Below are positions 44,162 through 53,750 of a DNA stretch of 64,000 nt, piece after piece; positions within the stretch are counted from its first letter, which is position 1; the number at the start of each line of letters is the position of its first letter. The translations under genes and the position numbers were made by a program. The DNA is from Microbacterium sp. TNHR37B (lineage in GTDB: Bacteria; Actinomycetota; Actinomycetes; Actinomycetales; Microbacteriaceae), in contig NZ_LQGV01000003.1 of assembly GCF_001620065.1 (NCBI RefSeq), positions 496,001 to 560,000 of the forward strand. The letters run 5' to 3'. Below the pieces are notes generated by a model that was not told the DNA's origin, searched no databases, and was given only the letters and a program-made list of their open reading frames with translations.

Positions 44162-45931
44162 CTAACGCGCGGTCGCCTCCGCCGACAGAGCCTTGACAGC
44201 GGAGGACGGTCCCGCGAGGACGGCCGCCTCGACGGGGACGATCAGGGTGTCTCCGTCCTGCTCGACCTCGCGCGTGGCGAGCCACACGCCTTCCCCCGCG
44301 CGCCGGGGTACGGGCCACGGGACCTCCGACAGGTTGACGAGTACCCGCGCACTCCCCCGCTCGAGTTCGTAAACCCGGCCCCCGATCGCCTCGGCACTCG
44401 TCGCACCGCGGGCGTGCCGCCGGGGATCGGTGAGATCGGGGACGGCGCGGCGCAGGCTCGCGAGCCAGCGGTAGAGGTCGAGAAGGCGGGCGTGGTCTCC
44501 GTCGTCGCGCTCGGACCAGTCCAGCCGCGAGCGCTCGAACGTCGCCGGATCGTTCGGATCGGGGACGAGCGATTCGTCCCACCCCATCTGCGCGAACTCG
44601 GCCTTGCGCCCCCGGGCGGTCGCCTCCGCCAGGTCGGGCTCGGGATGCGACGTGAAGAACTGCCACGGGGTGGAGGCGCCCCATTCCTCTCCCATGAACA
44701 GCATCGGCGTGCCGGGAGCGGTGAGGGTGAGGACCGCGGCGACGGCCAGTCGATCGGTCGAGAGGGTCGCCGACAGGCGGTCGCCCGCGGCACGGTTCCC
44801 GATCTGGTCGTGATCCTGCGCGAAGGTCACCAGGCGCGAGGAGGGGACGTCGTCGGGGATCGGGGCGCCGTGGGGGCGGCCCCGGAACGAGGACAGGGTG
44901 CCGTCGTGGAAGAAGCCCTGCGACCAGGTCTTCGGCACCGCGTCCAGCGCCGCGAAGTCGGCGTAGTAGCCGTCCGTCTCCCCCGTGAGGGCGACGTGCA
45001 CCGCGTGGTGCCAGTCGTCCGACCACTGCGCCGTCAGGCCGTGTCCTCCCGATTCCCGCGGCAGGATCATGACCGGGTCGTTGAGGTCGCTCTCGGCGAT
45101 GAGCGTCAGGGGACGGCCGAGGTGTGCGCTCAGGGCGTCGGTGCGCTCCGACAGCTCCCGGAGGATGTGGACGGGACTGTCCGGCGACTCGTGGAGCGCG
45201 TGGACGGCGTCCAGCCGCAGACCGTCGACGTGGAAGTCGCGCATCCACGACAGGGCGTTCTCGAGGATGTAGGCGCGCACCTCGGGCTGATCGAGATCGA
45301 TGCTCGACCCCCACGTGGTGCTCTGGCCGTCGCGCAGATACGGGCCGAATTCCGGCAGGTAGTTGCCGCTCGGCCCGAGATGGTTGTAGACGACGTCCTG
45401 CAGCACCGCGATACCGGCGGCGTGAGCGGCGTCGACGAAGCGCTGGTAGGCCGAAGGTCCGCCGTACTCCTCCTGCACCGTGTACCAGAGCACCCCGTCG
45501 TAGCCCCAGTTGTGGGTGCCGTTGAAGCCGTTCACCGGCAGGAGCTCGACGTGCGTGACGCCGAGGTCGGTGAGGTGGTCGAGCCGCGTCGCGGCGGCAT
45601 CGAGCGTTCCCTCGGGGGTGAACGTGCCGACGTGGAGCTCGTAGATCAGTCCGCCGGCGAGGGGGCGACCGGTCCACGCCGCGTCGGTCCAGGGAAACGC
45701 GTCGAGATCGACCCAGGCGGATGGGCCGTGGACCCCGTGAGGTTGACGCCGCGAGCGCGGATCGGGGCGCAGGTCGTCGGAGTCTCCCAGGACGAAGCCG
45801 TACTCGTCGCCCGACGCAAGGACGACGTCGCCCCGCCACCAGCCGGCATCGTGAGCCAGCTCGACGTCGGGTGCCCCCGGTCGCCGCAGTCGCACTCGTT
45901 CGGCCCGGGGAGCCCACACCTCAATCGTCAT
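44162..45931 (-). CDS. treZ: malto-oligosyltrehalose trehalohydrolase
   Basis: A 589-residue GH13 enzyme that releases trehalose from maltooligosyl-trehalose. It has an N-terminal CBM48-like domain, then the GH13 barrel with the nucleophile in DGLRLDAVHAL, the acid/base in LIAESDLND and FAQDHDQIGNR. ATG 45931 has AGGATGG upstream. Its usual partners treY and glgX lie 9.7 kb away, with a foreign-looking cluster between. It is 49 bp after the M20 gene and may be read through from it. Confidence 0.95.
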   Translation of the reverse strand: MTIEVWAPRAERVRLRRPGAPDVELAHDAGWWRGDVVLASGDEYGFVLGDSDDLRPDPRSRRQPHGVHGPSAWVDLDAFPWTDAAWTGRPLAGGLIYELHVGTFTPEGTLDAAATRLDHLTDLGVTHVELLPVNGFNGTHNWGYDGVLWYTVQEEYGGPSAYQRFVDAAHAAGIAVLQDVVYNHLGPSGNYLPEFGPYLRDGQSTTWGSSIDLDQPEVRAYILENALSWMRDFHVDGLRLDAVHALHESPDSPVHILRELSERTDALSAHLGRPLTLIAESDLNDPVMILPRESGGHGLTAQWSDDWHHAVHVALTGETDGYYADFAALDAVPKTWSQGFFHDGTLSSFRGRPHGAPIPDDVPSSRLVTFAQDHDQIGNRAAGDRLSATLSTDRLAVAAVLTLTAPGTPMLFMGEEWGASTPWQFFTSHPEPDLAEATARGRKAEFAQMGWDESLVPDPNDPATFERSRLDWSERDDGDHARLLDLYRWLASLRRAVPDLTDPRRHARGATSAEAIGGRVYELERGSARVLVNLSEVPWPVPRRAGEGVWLATREVEQDGDTLIVPVEAAVLAGPSSAVKALSAEATAR

Positions 45932-45980
45932 GGATCCATCCTGCCCCGGCGCCCCGAACGGAGGGCACGGGGTTGCGGGG

Positions 45981-47195
45981 TCAGTCCTCCCAGCGATATC
46001 GGCCACCCGCGGCGGCGAACTCCGCAGCCACCTCGGCGCGCAGGCCCGGGTCGGTCACGAAGTCGACGGCGGTCTGGGCCAGCGCGGCCGCCGCGGCCAC
46101 GACCGCCTCGATCGCTGCGGGCTGGACGGTCACGTGCGCGAAGTCCGCGTGGTGCGGGAAGACATCGTCGGGTCCGCCGAGCCCGATCGAGGGATGGATC
46201 GACGGCACGACGCGGCTGACGTTGCCCATGTCGGTGGAGGGGCCGCCCTGCGGAACCGCGGCGGGCGGGTCGGGGACGGCGATGCCGTGGCCGGCGACGG
46301 CAGCGGCCCAGCGCCGGGTGAGGGCAACGTTCGTCTGCAGCGGCAGGTACGGCGGCACCGGGTCCACCTGGATCTCCGCCCGGGTGCCCGAGACGAGCGC
46401 CGCGCCCTCGAGCACCGCGACGACCCTGTCGGTGAGGTCGCGCAGACTGTCGATCTCGGCAGACCGCACGTAGAACAGAGCCGACGCACGTTCCGGCACG
46501 ATGTTGGGTGCGGCGCCGCCGTCGGTGATGATGCCGTGGATGCGGTCGGTCGGGAGGATGTGCTGGCGCAACTGCGCCACCCCCTGATAGGCCGTCACGG
46601 CGCCGTCGAGCGCATTGCGCCCGAGCCAGGGCGCTCCTGCCGCGTGACTGGCGCGTCCGTGGTACGTCACGGCGATGCGGCGCACCCCGGTCGTCCGCTG
46701 GCCGAGGACCGACGTCGTGCCCGAACCGCTGCCGGGATGGACCATTCCGGCGGCGTCCACGTCGTCGAAGCCTCCCGCCCGGATGATCAGCTCCTTGCCA
46801 CCGCCGTTCTCCTCGGCGGGCGTGCCGATGAGCGACAGCCGACCCCCTGCCGCGGCGACGAGCGGGGCGGCGGCGAGGAACGCTCCGACGGCGATGGCCG
46901 CGATCGCGTTGTGCCCGCACGCGTGCCCGATGCCCGGCAGCGCGTCATACTCGGCGATCACGGCGAAGTGCGGGCCGTCCGGGGCACCCGTCGTCGTGCG
47001 CAGCGCCGTCTCCAGTCCGTACGCGCCCGTCTCGGCCTCGAAGCCGTGACCGGCGAGCGTTTCCGCGATCCTCGCTGCGGACGCCCGTTCCTCGAAGCCG
47101 ACTTCGGGGTTCTCGTACAGGGCCCTCACCAGCGACGACAGCTCGGGACGGAGCGTGTCGACGGCGGCCGTGACCGGCGAGCGCGTCTCGCTCAC
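45981..47195 (-). CDS. M20 family metallopeptidase / amidohydrolase
   Basis: A 404-residue zinc amidohydrolase. AEYDALPGIGHACGHN holds the first metal ligands. TPAEENGGGKELI carries the catalytic glutamates, and the lid/dimerisation domain follows. It resembles p-aminobenzoyl-glutamate or N-acyl amino acid hydrolases (M20D). The last gene of the overlapping cluster, it probably cleaves an imported amide or peptide. Confidence 0.9.
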   Translation of the reverse strand: MSETRSPVTAAVDTLRPELSSLVRALYENPEVGFEERASAARIAETLAGHGFEAETGAYGLETALRTTTGAPDGPHFAVIAEYDALPGIGHACGHNAIAAIAVGAFLAAAPLVAAAGGRLSLIGTPAEENGGGKELIIRAGGFDDVDAAGMVHPGSGSGTTSVLGQRTTGVRRIAVTYHGRASHAAGAPWLGRNALDGAVTAYQGVAQLRQHILPTDRIHGIITDGGAAPNIVPERASALFYVRSAEIDSLRDLTDRVVAVLEGAALVSGTRAEIQVDPVPPYLPLQTNVALTRRWAAAVAGHGIAVPDPPAAVPQGGPSTDMGNVSRVVPSIHPSIGLGGPDDVFPHHADFAHVTVQPAAIEAVVAAAAALAQTAVDFVTDPGLRAEVAAEFAAAGGRYRWED

Positions 47196-47839
47196 AGCTC
47201 GACGATCCGCCCGTCGGCACGCCGGAGCTCCAGCCGGAACCCGGCCGCGTCAGCGGGCTCCACGTCGGCGACGCCGTCTCCGAGCCCGAGAGCGGCGAGG
47301 ATCTCGCGCACCGGCTCCGGATCGGGTTCCCGGCGGGTGAAGGAGACGAGCTCGATCGACGGGATGTCGCTGAGGCCCGGCTGCGGGGTGGATCCCCAGT
47401 CGATGAGGAAGGGGACATCCAGCCGCCGTCCCTCCCCGCGCGTCAGGCGCCACTCCAAGAGCGTGCCGTCGGGGGTGCGCCGCGAGAGGTCGCTCACCTC
47501 GCCCGGGTCGTAGCCGTGGGCGCGGGCGTGCGCGACGGTCGCCTCGATGTCGGCGGGATGGACCGCGTAGGCCTGCACGCGCGGTTCGGTGAGGGTGGCG
47601 ATCCCGAAGGTCTCCGGCAGCTCGTCGCCGTCTCGCGCCGGGTCGGGCCCGATCAGCTCGATGTACTGCGGCCCGCGCCGGCCGTCGACGGTGAGCGCCA
47701 CGAGCGCGTTGGCCGTGCCGGTCGGGTGCGCCCCTCCGGGGGCGGCGACGACGCCGGTGCGCTCGGCGAACCAGTCGACAAGGCCTGCCAGGTGCGGTCC
47801 GGCAATGACGACGTGGTCGAGGAGGGTGGGGATGGTCAT
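47192..47839 (-). CDS. VOC family (glyoxalase-like) protein
   Basis: A 215-residue vicinal-oxygen-chelate fold protein. LLDHVVIAGPHL starts the first module and EWRLTRGEG the second. It could be a dioxygenase or lyase; no metal set is certain. It overlaps both neighbours by 4 bp. Confidence 0.82.
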   Translation of the reverse strand: MTIPTLLDHVVIAGPHLAGLVDWFAERTGVVAAPGGAHPTGTANALVALTVDGRRGPQYIELIGPDPARDGDELPETFGIATLTEPRVQAYAVHPADIEATVAHARAHGYDPGEVSDLSRRTPDGTLLEWRLTRGEGRRLDVPFLIDWGSTPQPGLSDIPSIELVSFTRREPDPEPVREILAALGLGDGVADVEPADAAGFRLELRRADGRIVEL

Positions 47840-48459
47840 GAGGCACCTCGCTGACGAGTGGGGACTTCGGGTTCGCCGAGCGAGAGCATGAGCCGGTTCG
47901 CCCAGTGGAAGAAGGAGGCGGCGCCCAGGATGTCGACGATGTCGTCGTCGTCGAGATCGGCGGCCCGCAGGCGCGCGATGTCGTCGGGGCCGAGGCCCAG
48001 CGGAGTGTCGGTGAGGGCGACCGAGACCGCGACGATCGCGTTCCAGCGCTCGTCGCCGAGGTCGGTGTCGGTGCCCGCGTCGAGGAGACGCTGGACGTCG
48101 TCCTCACGGCCCGACTCGCGTGTGGCGGCCGCGGCGTGCACGGAGGCGCAGAAGACGCAGCCGTTGCGGCGGGAGGTGGCCGCGGCGGCGAGCTCCCGCT
48201 CGGCGCGTCCGATCCCGCTGGAGGTGTTGGCGAAGATGTCCAGGTCGGTGAGCGTCCGGGCCTTCAGCGCGGCGGGGTCGCGCGCGAGCAGACGGAAGTA
48301 CGGCATGCCCGCACGCGCCGGCTCGATGAGCGCGTCGCGCTGGAGGTCGCTGAGGGCGTCTTCGGCGACCGGAGCCAGCCACGGCACCCACCCGAGACCG
48401 CGCTGCGTGAACGCGTCGGGCCGGGCAAGGGCGGGGTAGTCAGTGACGAGGTCGGTCAT
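47836..48459 (-). CDS. alkylhydroperoxidase-domain protein (Avi_7169-type)
   Basis: A 207-residue CMD/AhpD-like protein. The active-site CxxC-x3-H reads CVFCASVH. It matches, in my recollection, the family found beside KPN_01858-type monooxygenases. It may detoxify peroxide formed by that enzyme or catalyse a decarboxylation-like step. It overlaps the next gene by 4 bp. Confidence 0.82.
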   Translation of the reverse strand: MTDLVTDYPALARPDAFTQRGLGWVPWLAPVAEDALSDLQRDALIEPARAGMPYFRLLARDPAALKARTLTDLDIFANTSSGIGRAERELAAAATSRRNGCVFCASVHAAAATRESGREDDVQRLLDAGTDTDLGDERWNAIVAVSVALTDTPLGLGPDDIARLRAADLDDDDIVDILGAASFFHWANRLMLSLGEPEVPTRQRGAS

Positions 48460-49094
48460 CGGAGGGCTCCTTCGACAGCGGAGGCGGCGGACGGGGAGGC
48501 GGGGTTCGCGGCGAGCACGCGCAGACCCCAGGCGAACCGGAGCTGGAAGGAGAGGAAGGCGACCAGCTGCGAGAGCGTCACGATCGCATCGGCCGACCAC
48601 CCCGCCGCGACGAGGGCCCGGAGGGCGCCCGGCCGGGCCTCACGGGGCCGGAAGACGAGGAGGTGCGCATGGGTCAGCGCCGCGGCGAGGTGGCCGCCGA
48701 GTGCCCCCGCCACCGCCGCGCCCGGCTGCCAGCGGAGGCCGTCGCGCCCCTCGGCCTGCAGCCCCGGCTCGCGATAGCCGCCGTACGGGCCTCGCGCGGC
48801 GCCGTCCTTCGCCGCCGCGGCGATCGGTTCTCGCCACTGCGGGGCCTCGTCGCCGAGGAGGTCGTGATAGAAGTCGGTGGCCGCGTCGAAGCCGTGCAGG
48901 CCGGCGACGAAGGCGGCGACCGCGTAGCGCTCCGCCAGTGGGAACCCGCCGGGGTGCTCGGGCTCGAGGAGGGCCTGGAAGCTGCGCTGCGCGTTCTCGC
49001 GGGCCTGGCTGCGACGGGAGCGCACGGTGTCGAGCGGGTCGCCGGGACGGATCCCGGCAAGGAGGTCGATGACGTCGGCGTCGGGGTGGCTCAT
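48456..49094 (-). CDS. CMD domain protein (Avi_7170-type)
   Basis: A 212-residue protein of the carboxymuconolactone-decarboxylase superfamily without a clear CxxC, paired with the CxxC-bearing neighbour. The two may form a heteromer (inference). Coupled by 4-bp overlaps at both ends. Confidence 0.8.
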   Translation of the reverse strand: MSHPDADVIDLLAGIRPGDPLDTVRSRRSQARENAQRSFQALLEPEHPGGFPLAERYAVAAFVAGLHGFDAATDFYHDLLGDEAPQWREPIAAAAKDGAARGPYGGYREPGLQAEGRDGLRWQPGAAVAGALGGHLAAALTHAHLLVFRPREARPGALRALVAAGWSADAIVTLSQLVAFLSFQLRFAWGLRVLAANPASPSAASAVEGALR

Positions 49095-50158
49095 GAGAGT
49101 CCTCTCGAGGTCGTGGCGAGGGCGCGATGCGCCTGGTGGAGGTCGTCAGCGGCGGCGGCTCCGGTGGCGAACGAGAGCCTCGGCGCCACTTCGTCGGCCA
49201 GGAGCTCGAGCGAGCGCAGGGTGAGCTCGTGCGTCGCCGCGATCGAGTGGACCTGGAAGGACACGTCGGTGGCCGCCTCCAGCGTCCGGTCGGCGCCGAG
49301 GGAGGCGACCACCTCGTCGACCGTGCCGACGTGGGTGTCGGTCACGCGCACGAGCTCGTCGATCCCGACGTCCGTCGTGTCGATCCCGAACATCGTCTCC
49401 GCGAGTCGGCGCAACCCGGGCTCGGCGAGTTCGAGGGCGCGGGTGCGGTCTTCGGGGTCGACGACGAGCGCCGTCCGCGAGGCCAGGACGCGCACCGGCG
49501 CTCCCTCGGGAAGCGCCGCGCGATAGGCCTCGACGACGGGGAGCTGGAGGTCGTGGAGCGGCGCGTCGGGCGCGCCGGGCTCGCGAGGCTGCGTCCGCGA
49601 GAGCAGGAGACCGTCGCCGCGCTCCCCCGCCCGGCGTCCGCCGTCGACCGAGAAGGTGGCCTGCCAGATCCGGTCGACGAGATCGCCCGCGGCGGGATAG
49701 ATCTGCGACGCGGTGCCGCGCACCCCGCGGCCTGCGAGCGCGTCGACGAAGACCTCCAAGTGCTCCGCGAACACCTCGCGGCGGCGCGACGCGTCCTGCC
49801 CGAACGCCGCGAACGAGGACGGCGTACCCCCCGAGGCCACACCGAGCTGCACCCGACCGCCGCTGAGCTGGTCGAGCACGGCAGCGTCCTCGGCCGCGCG
49901 CACCGGGTCGTCGATGGGGAGGGTCACCACTCCGGTCGCCAGGGCGATCCGCGACGTCCGCTCGGCGGCGGCGGCCAGCAGCACGAACGGCGAGGGGAGC
50001 CCGCCTTCGTCCTCCCCGAAGTGATGCTGCGCGACCCACGCGGAGGCGAATCCCGCGCGTTCCGCGTGGGCGATCTGCTCCAGAGCGAAGCGGTAGCGGT
50101 CGCGGGCGGGGGCCTCTTCCAGCAAGCGCGTGAAGAAGCCGAGACGGGGGCCGGTCAT
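49091..50158 (-). CDS. FMN-dependent luciferase-like monooxygenase (KPN_01858-type)
   Basis: A 355-residue LLM-class flavin monooxygenase with the TIM barrel pattern AERAGFASAWVAQHHFGEDE and the ATGVVTLPIDDP strand. It oxidises a small imported substrate with reduced flavin and oxygen. The cluster (transporter, LLM, two CMD proteins) resembles the KPN_01854-01858 set. Confidence 0.87.
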   Translation of the reverse strand: MTGPRLGFFTRLLEEAPARDRYRFALEQIAHAERAGFASAWVAQHHFGEDEGGLPSPFVLLAAAAERTSRIALATGVVTLPIDDPVRAAEDAAVLDQLSGGRVQLGVASGGTPSSFAAFGQDASRRREVFAEHLEVFVDALAGRGVRGTASQIYPAAGDLVDRIWQATFSVDGGRRAGERGDGLLLSRTQPREPGAPDAPLHDLQLPVVEAYRAALPEGAPVRVLASRTALVVDPEDRTRALELAEPGLRRLAETMFGIDTTDVGIDELVRVTDTHVGTVDEVVASLGADRTLEAATDVSFQVHSIAATHELTLRSLELLADEVAPRLSFATGAAAADDLHQAHRALATTSRGLS

Positions 50159-51828
50159 ACGGAGACCTCTCTCTGGGGATCGGGGACGGCGCGCCGCGCG
50201 TCCGCCCCGGGGATCGCGGCGAGCAGCTGCCGCGTGTACTCGTGCTGCGGCCTGGCGAAGACGTCGTCGACGGCGCCGTGCTCGACCTGGCGCCCCCGCC
50301 GCATCACCGAGACCGTGTCGGCGATCTGCCGGACGACGGCGAGGTCGTGGGAGATGAACACGTACGTCAGTCCCAGTTCGTCCTGGAGGCGTGCGAGCAG
50401 CCGGAGGATCTGCGCCTGCACGGTGACGTCGAGGGCCGACACGGCCTCGTCGAGCACGACGAGCTCCGGATCGACGATGAGGGCCCGCGCGATCGCGACG
50501 CGCTGCCGCTGCCCACCGGACAGCTCGTGCGGGTGACGCGCGGCGATCTCGGGCGCGAGGGCGACGAGGTCGAGATGGCGGAGCACCCGGTTGCGAAGCT
50601 CCGCCCGGGTGCCGATGCCGAAGTTGCGCACGGGCTCGGCCAGGATCCGCCCCACGCTCTGGCGCGGGTCCAGCGAGGCGTACGGGTTCTGATAGACGAG
50701 CTGCGTGGTGCGGTGGAACTCGCGGCGCGAGCGCAGCGCGGTCACCTCGACCTCTCCGACGCGGATCGATCCGGCCGTCGGGCGAGCGAAGCCGGCGATG
50801 GCACGACCGGTGGTCGTCTTCCCCGACCCCGATTCGCCCACGAGGGCGTGGGTGGTGCCGCGCGGCACCGAGAACGAGACGTCGTCGACGGCCACGAGCG
50901 GCGCACCGCCGGGCCGACCGAACTCCTGCCGGAGACCCGACACCTCGACCAGCGGCCGCGTGCCCATCGTCGCGTCTCCCGCCGCGGAGGAGGCCTCCCT
51001 GCGCGGCCGGTCGACCACGCGGGCCAGCGAAGGGGCGTCGGCGAGGAGCGTGCGGGTGTACGCAGCGGCGGGGGCGGCCAGCACCGCCGCAGACGGGCCC
51101 GCCTCCTGCACCCGCCCGCCCTGCATCACCACGATCTGGTGGGAGCGGTCGGCCGCGACGGCGAGATCGTGGGTGATGAAGAGGATCCCGGTGCCCGACT
51201 CCGCCCGCAGGTCGTCCAGGAGGTCGAGGACCGTCTTCTGGACCGTGACGTCGAGCGCGCTGGTCGGCTCGTCGGCGACGATCAGCTCGGGCTCCAGGGC
51301 GATCGCCGCCGCGATGAGCACGCGCTGGCGCATGCCACCGGACAGCTCGTGCGGATACTGGCGCGCCCGCGTGTCGGGATCCTCGATCCCGACGTGGTCC
51401 AGCAGCTCGAGCACGCGGGAACGGATGCGGGCGTCACTGCGCCATCCGTGGATGCGCAACGCCTCGCCCACGCTCCATCCGATCGTGCGGACGGGGTTGA
51501 GGGAGTTGCCGGGATCCTGCGGCACGAGCGCGATGCACCGCCCGCGCAGCCGCCGCCACCTCCGCTCCGAGAGGCCGACCAGCTCGGTGGCGCCCTCGCG
51601 CCGCTCGTCGAACCGGATGCTCCCCCCGGTGATCCGGCCGTTGCCGGGGAGGAGGCCGATCACCGACTGCGCCACGGTCGACTTTCCCGAACCGGACTCG
51701 CCGACCAGGGCCGTGACCTCGCCCGCCTGCACCTCCAGCGAGACGTCGCGGACGGCGGCGACGAGACCGTGACGGGTGCGGTACTGGACCGCCAGGTCTG
51801 ACACGCTGAGCAACGGCTGACCGCTCAC
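50155..51828 (-). CDS. peptide-type ABC transporter ATPase, fused DppD-DppF
   Basis: A 557-residue protein with two ABC domains in one chain. Walker A GESGSGKST and signature ELSGGMRQR are in the first; GESGSGKTT and ELSGGQRQR are in the second. Both have Walker B segments (ADEPTSALD, LDEAVSALD). GTG 51828 has GAGGAG upstream and overlaps the permease stop. It powers import by the adjacent permeases. Confidence 0.93.
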   Translation of the reverse strand: MSGQPLLSVSDLAVQYRTRHGLVAAVRDVSLEVQAGEVTALVGESGSGKSTVAQSVIGLLPGNGRITGGSIRFDERREGATELVGLSERRWRRLRGRCIALVPQDPGNSLNPVRTIGWSVGEALRIHGWRSDARIRSRVLELLDHVGIEDPDTRARQYPHELSGGMRQRVLIAAAIALEPELIVADEPTSALDVTVQKTVLDLLDDLRAESGTGILFITHDLAVAADRSHQIVVMQGGRVQEAGPSAAVLAAPAAAYTRTLLADAPSLARVVDRPRREASSAAGDATMGTRPLVEVSGLRQEFGRPGGAPLVAVDDVSFSVPRGTTHALVGESGSGKTTTGRAIAGFARPTAGSIRVGEVEVTALRSRREFHRTTQLVYQNPYASLDPRQSVGRILAEPVRNFGIGTRAELRNRVLRHLDLVALAPEIAARHPHELSGGQRQRVAIARALIVDPELVVLDEAVSALDVTVQAQILRLLARLQDELGLTYVFISHDLAVVRQIADTVSVMRRGRQVEHGAVDDVFARPQHEYTRQLLAAIPGADARRAVPDPQREVSV

Positions 51829-52685
51829 TGCTCCTCCCCTCCCCGAATGGCTTGACTGAGACGATTGGTCGCCAGGACCACGGCGACCACGACGAGGCCG
51901 GGGAGCACCGTCAGCCACCACGCCGTCGCCACGTAGTTGCGGCCCTCGGCGATCAGGAGGCCCCACTCCGGGGTGGGGGGCGGCGCGCCGTACCCCAGGA
52001 AGCCGAGCGTGGAGATCTGCAGGATCGCGGAGCCGAACTGCAGCGCGGCGAGCGCGATGACGGGCGTGAGGGAGTTGGGAAGGATGTGACGCCACAGCAC
52101 GCCGAGGAACGTTCCGCCCGACCCGTAGGCCGCCTCGACGTACTCGCTGACCCGCACGCTCACCACGCGCGACCGCGCCAGACGCGCGAACACGGCGATC
52201 GAGGTGACGCCGACGGCGACCGCCGCGCTCGTGGTGCCGAAGCCGAGGAGGATGACGACGCTCAGGGACAGTAGGAGCGCGGGGATCGCGAGCAGCACGT
52301 CGACGGCGCGCATGAGGATCTCGTCGACGACTCCCCCCACGGCACCGGCGGTGATCCCCGCCGCGGTTCCGACGACGAGACCCACCAGCACGGCGACGAA
52401 GGCGCCGACGATCGAGGCCGACGCGCCGTGGACGACACGGGCGAAGACGTCGCGGCCGGTGGCGTCGGTGCCGAACCAGTGCTCGAGGCTCGGCGCCTGG
52501 AGCGCGGGCGCCACGGTGGCCGTCGGGTTCTGGCCCGTGAAGAGGCCGGGCGCGATCGCCCAGAGGATCGCGACGACGAGCACGATGATCGGCACGACGA
52601 TGCCCACCCGCGGAGCGAGAACGCCGCGGCGCGCCGGACCACCGGGCGTGCGAGGCGGGGAGGTCAGGGAGGATGCGGCGGTCAT
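51825..52685 (-). CDS. peptide-type ABC transporter permease, DppC type
   Basis: A 286-residue permease with six spans, the FGTDATGRDVFARVVHGA motif and the EAAYGSGGTFLGVLWRH coupling loop. It overlaps DppB and the ATPase gene by 4 bp each. Confidence 0.92.
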   Translation of the reverse strand: MTAASSLTSPPRTPGGPARRGVLAPRVGIVVPIIVLVVAILWAIAPGLFTGQNPTATVAPALQAPSLEHWFGTDATGRDVFARVVHGASASIVGAFVAVLVGLVVGTAAGITAGAVGGVVDEILMRAVDVLLAIPALLLSLSVVILLGFGTTSAAVAVGVTSIAVFARLARSRVVSVRVSEYVEAAYGSGGTFLGVLWRHILPNSLTPVIALAALQFGSAILQISTLGFLGYGAPPPTPEWGLLIAEGRNYVATAWWLTVLPGLVVVAVVLATNRLSQAIRGGEEQ

Positions 52686-53698
52686 CGGCGTGCTCCCTCG
52701 ACGGAGGCGGACGGTGTCGGGGCGACCTCGGCCACCGTGCCGGTCGCATCGGCGGCACGGAGCGCGCGGGACCGCGCACGCCGGAGGCGGGCATCGAGCA
52801 CCGGATAGAGGAGGTCGACCACCAGGTTGATCGCGACGAAGGCGACGGTGGAGATGACGACGACGGCCAAGAGCACGGGGGTGTCGCGGTTGGCGACGGC
52901 CTGCGCGGTCAACTGGCCGATGCCGGCCCGGCCGAAGACCGTCTCGGTGACCACCGCTCCGCCGACGAGCTCGCCGAACAGGAGGCCCGCCATCGTCAGG
53001 GTCGGAAGGAGCGCGTTGCGCGCGACGTTCCGCCAGAGGAGCCACGACGTGCTCGCGCCCCGCGCCCGCACCACCGTCACGAAGGGCAGGGCCCGAACCT
53101 CGTCGATGCTGCGGATCAGGACCTGCGCGAGCGGAGCGGCGATCGGCACCGACAGCGTGACGACGGGCAGGATGAGCGCCTGCACGGGGTCGGCGCCGAT
53201 CACCGGCACGAGTCCCAGCTGGAAGGAGAACACCTGGATGAGGACGATCCCGATCCAGAACACCGGGAGCGAGACGAGCACCGGCGGCACCCCCCGGAAG
53301 AGTCGGCGCAGCCACCTCCCCCTCCCGTATGTGGCGGTGAAGGCCACCGTGACGGCCAGCACCACGGCGACCGTCAGCCCCGTCACCGCCAGCACCAGTG
53401 TCGCCGGGAGAGCCGCGCCCAGGAGGTCCGACACGGAGGCTCCGGTGGCCACCGAGTAGCCGAAGTCGCCGCGCAGGAACGCCGCGGCCGACGTGAGGTA
53501 CTGGAGGAGCAGGGGCTGGTCCGCGCCGAGCCGCTCACGGATCTCCTGGATCTGGTCGGGCGTGAGCCCCAGTTCCGGACTGGCGTATCGCGCGAGGACC
53601 GCGTCGCCCGGGAGGGCCGCCAGCAGGAGGTAGGCAGCCGTGTAGGCGAGGGCGAGCACGAGCACGGCCTGACCGAGTCGGCGCAGCACGTACGACAT
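52682..53698 (-). CDS. peptide-type ABC transporter permease, DppB type
   Basis: A 338-residue permease with the N-terminal LPGDAVLARY motif, DFGYSVATGASVSDL and a coupling loop (LPFVTVVRARGASTS). It partners with the DppC-type permease. The C-terminal tail is long and basic. Confidence 0.92.
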   Translation of the reverse strand: MSYVLRRLGQAVLVLALAYTAAYLLLAALPGDAVLARYASPELGLTPDQIQEIRERLGADQPLLLQYLTSAAAFLRGDFGYSVATGASVSDLLGAALPATLVLAVTGLTVAVVLAVTVAFTATYGRGRWLRRLFRGVPPVLVSLPVFWIGIVLIQVFSFQLGLVPVIGADPVQALILPVVTLSVPIAAPLAQVLIRSIDEVRALPFVTVVRARGASTSWLLWRNVARNALLPTLTMAGLLFGELVGGAVVTETVFGRAGIGQLTAQAVANRDTPVLLAVVVISTVAFVAINLVVDLLYPVLDARLRRARSRALRAADATGTVAEVAPTPSASVEGARR

Positions 53699-53750
53699 GG
53701 TGCCTCCAGGAGGGCGGACGGGCGGGACAGGGACCTCGAGCGGACGGACG

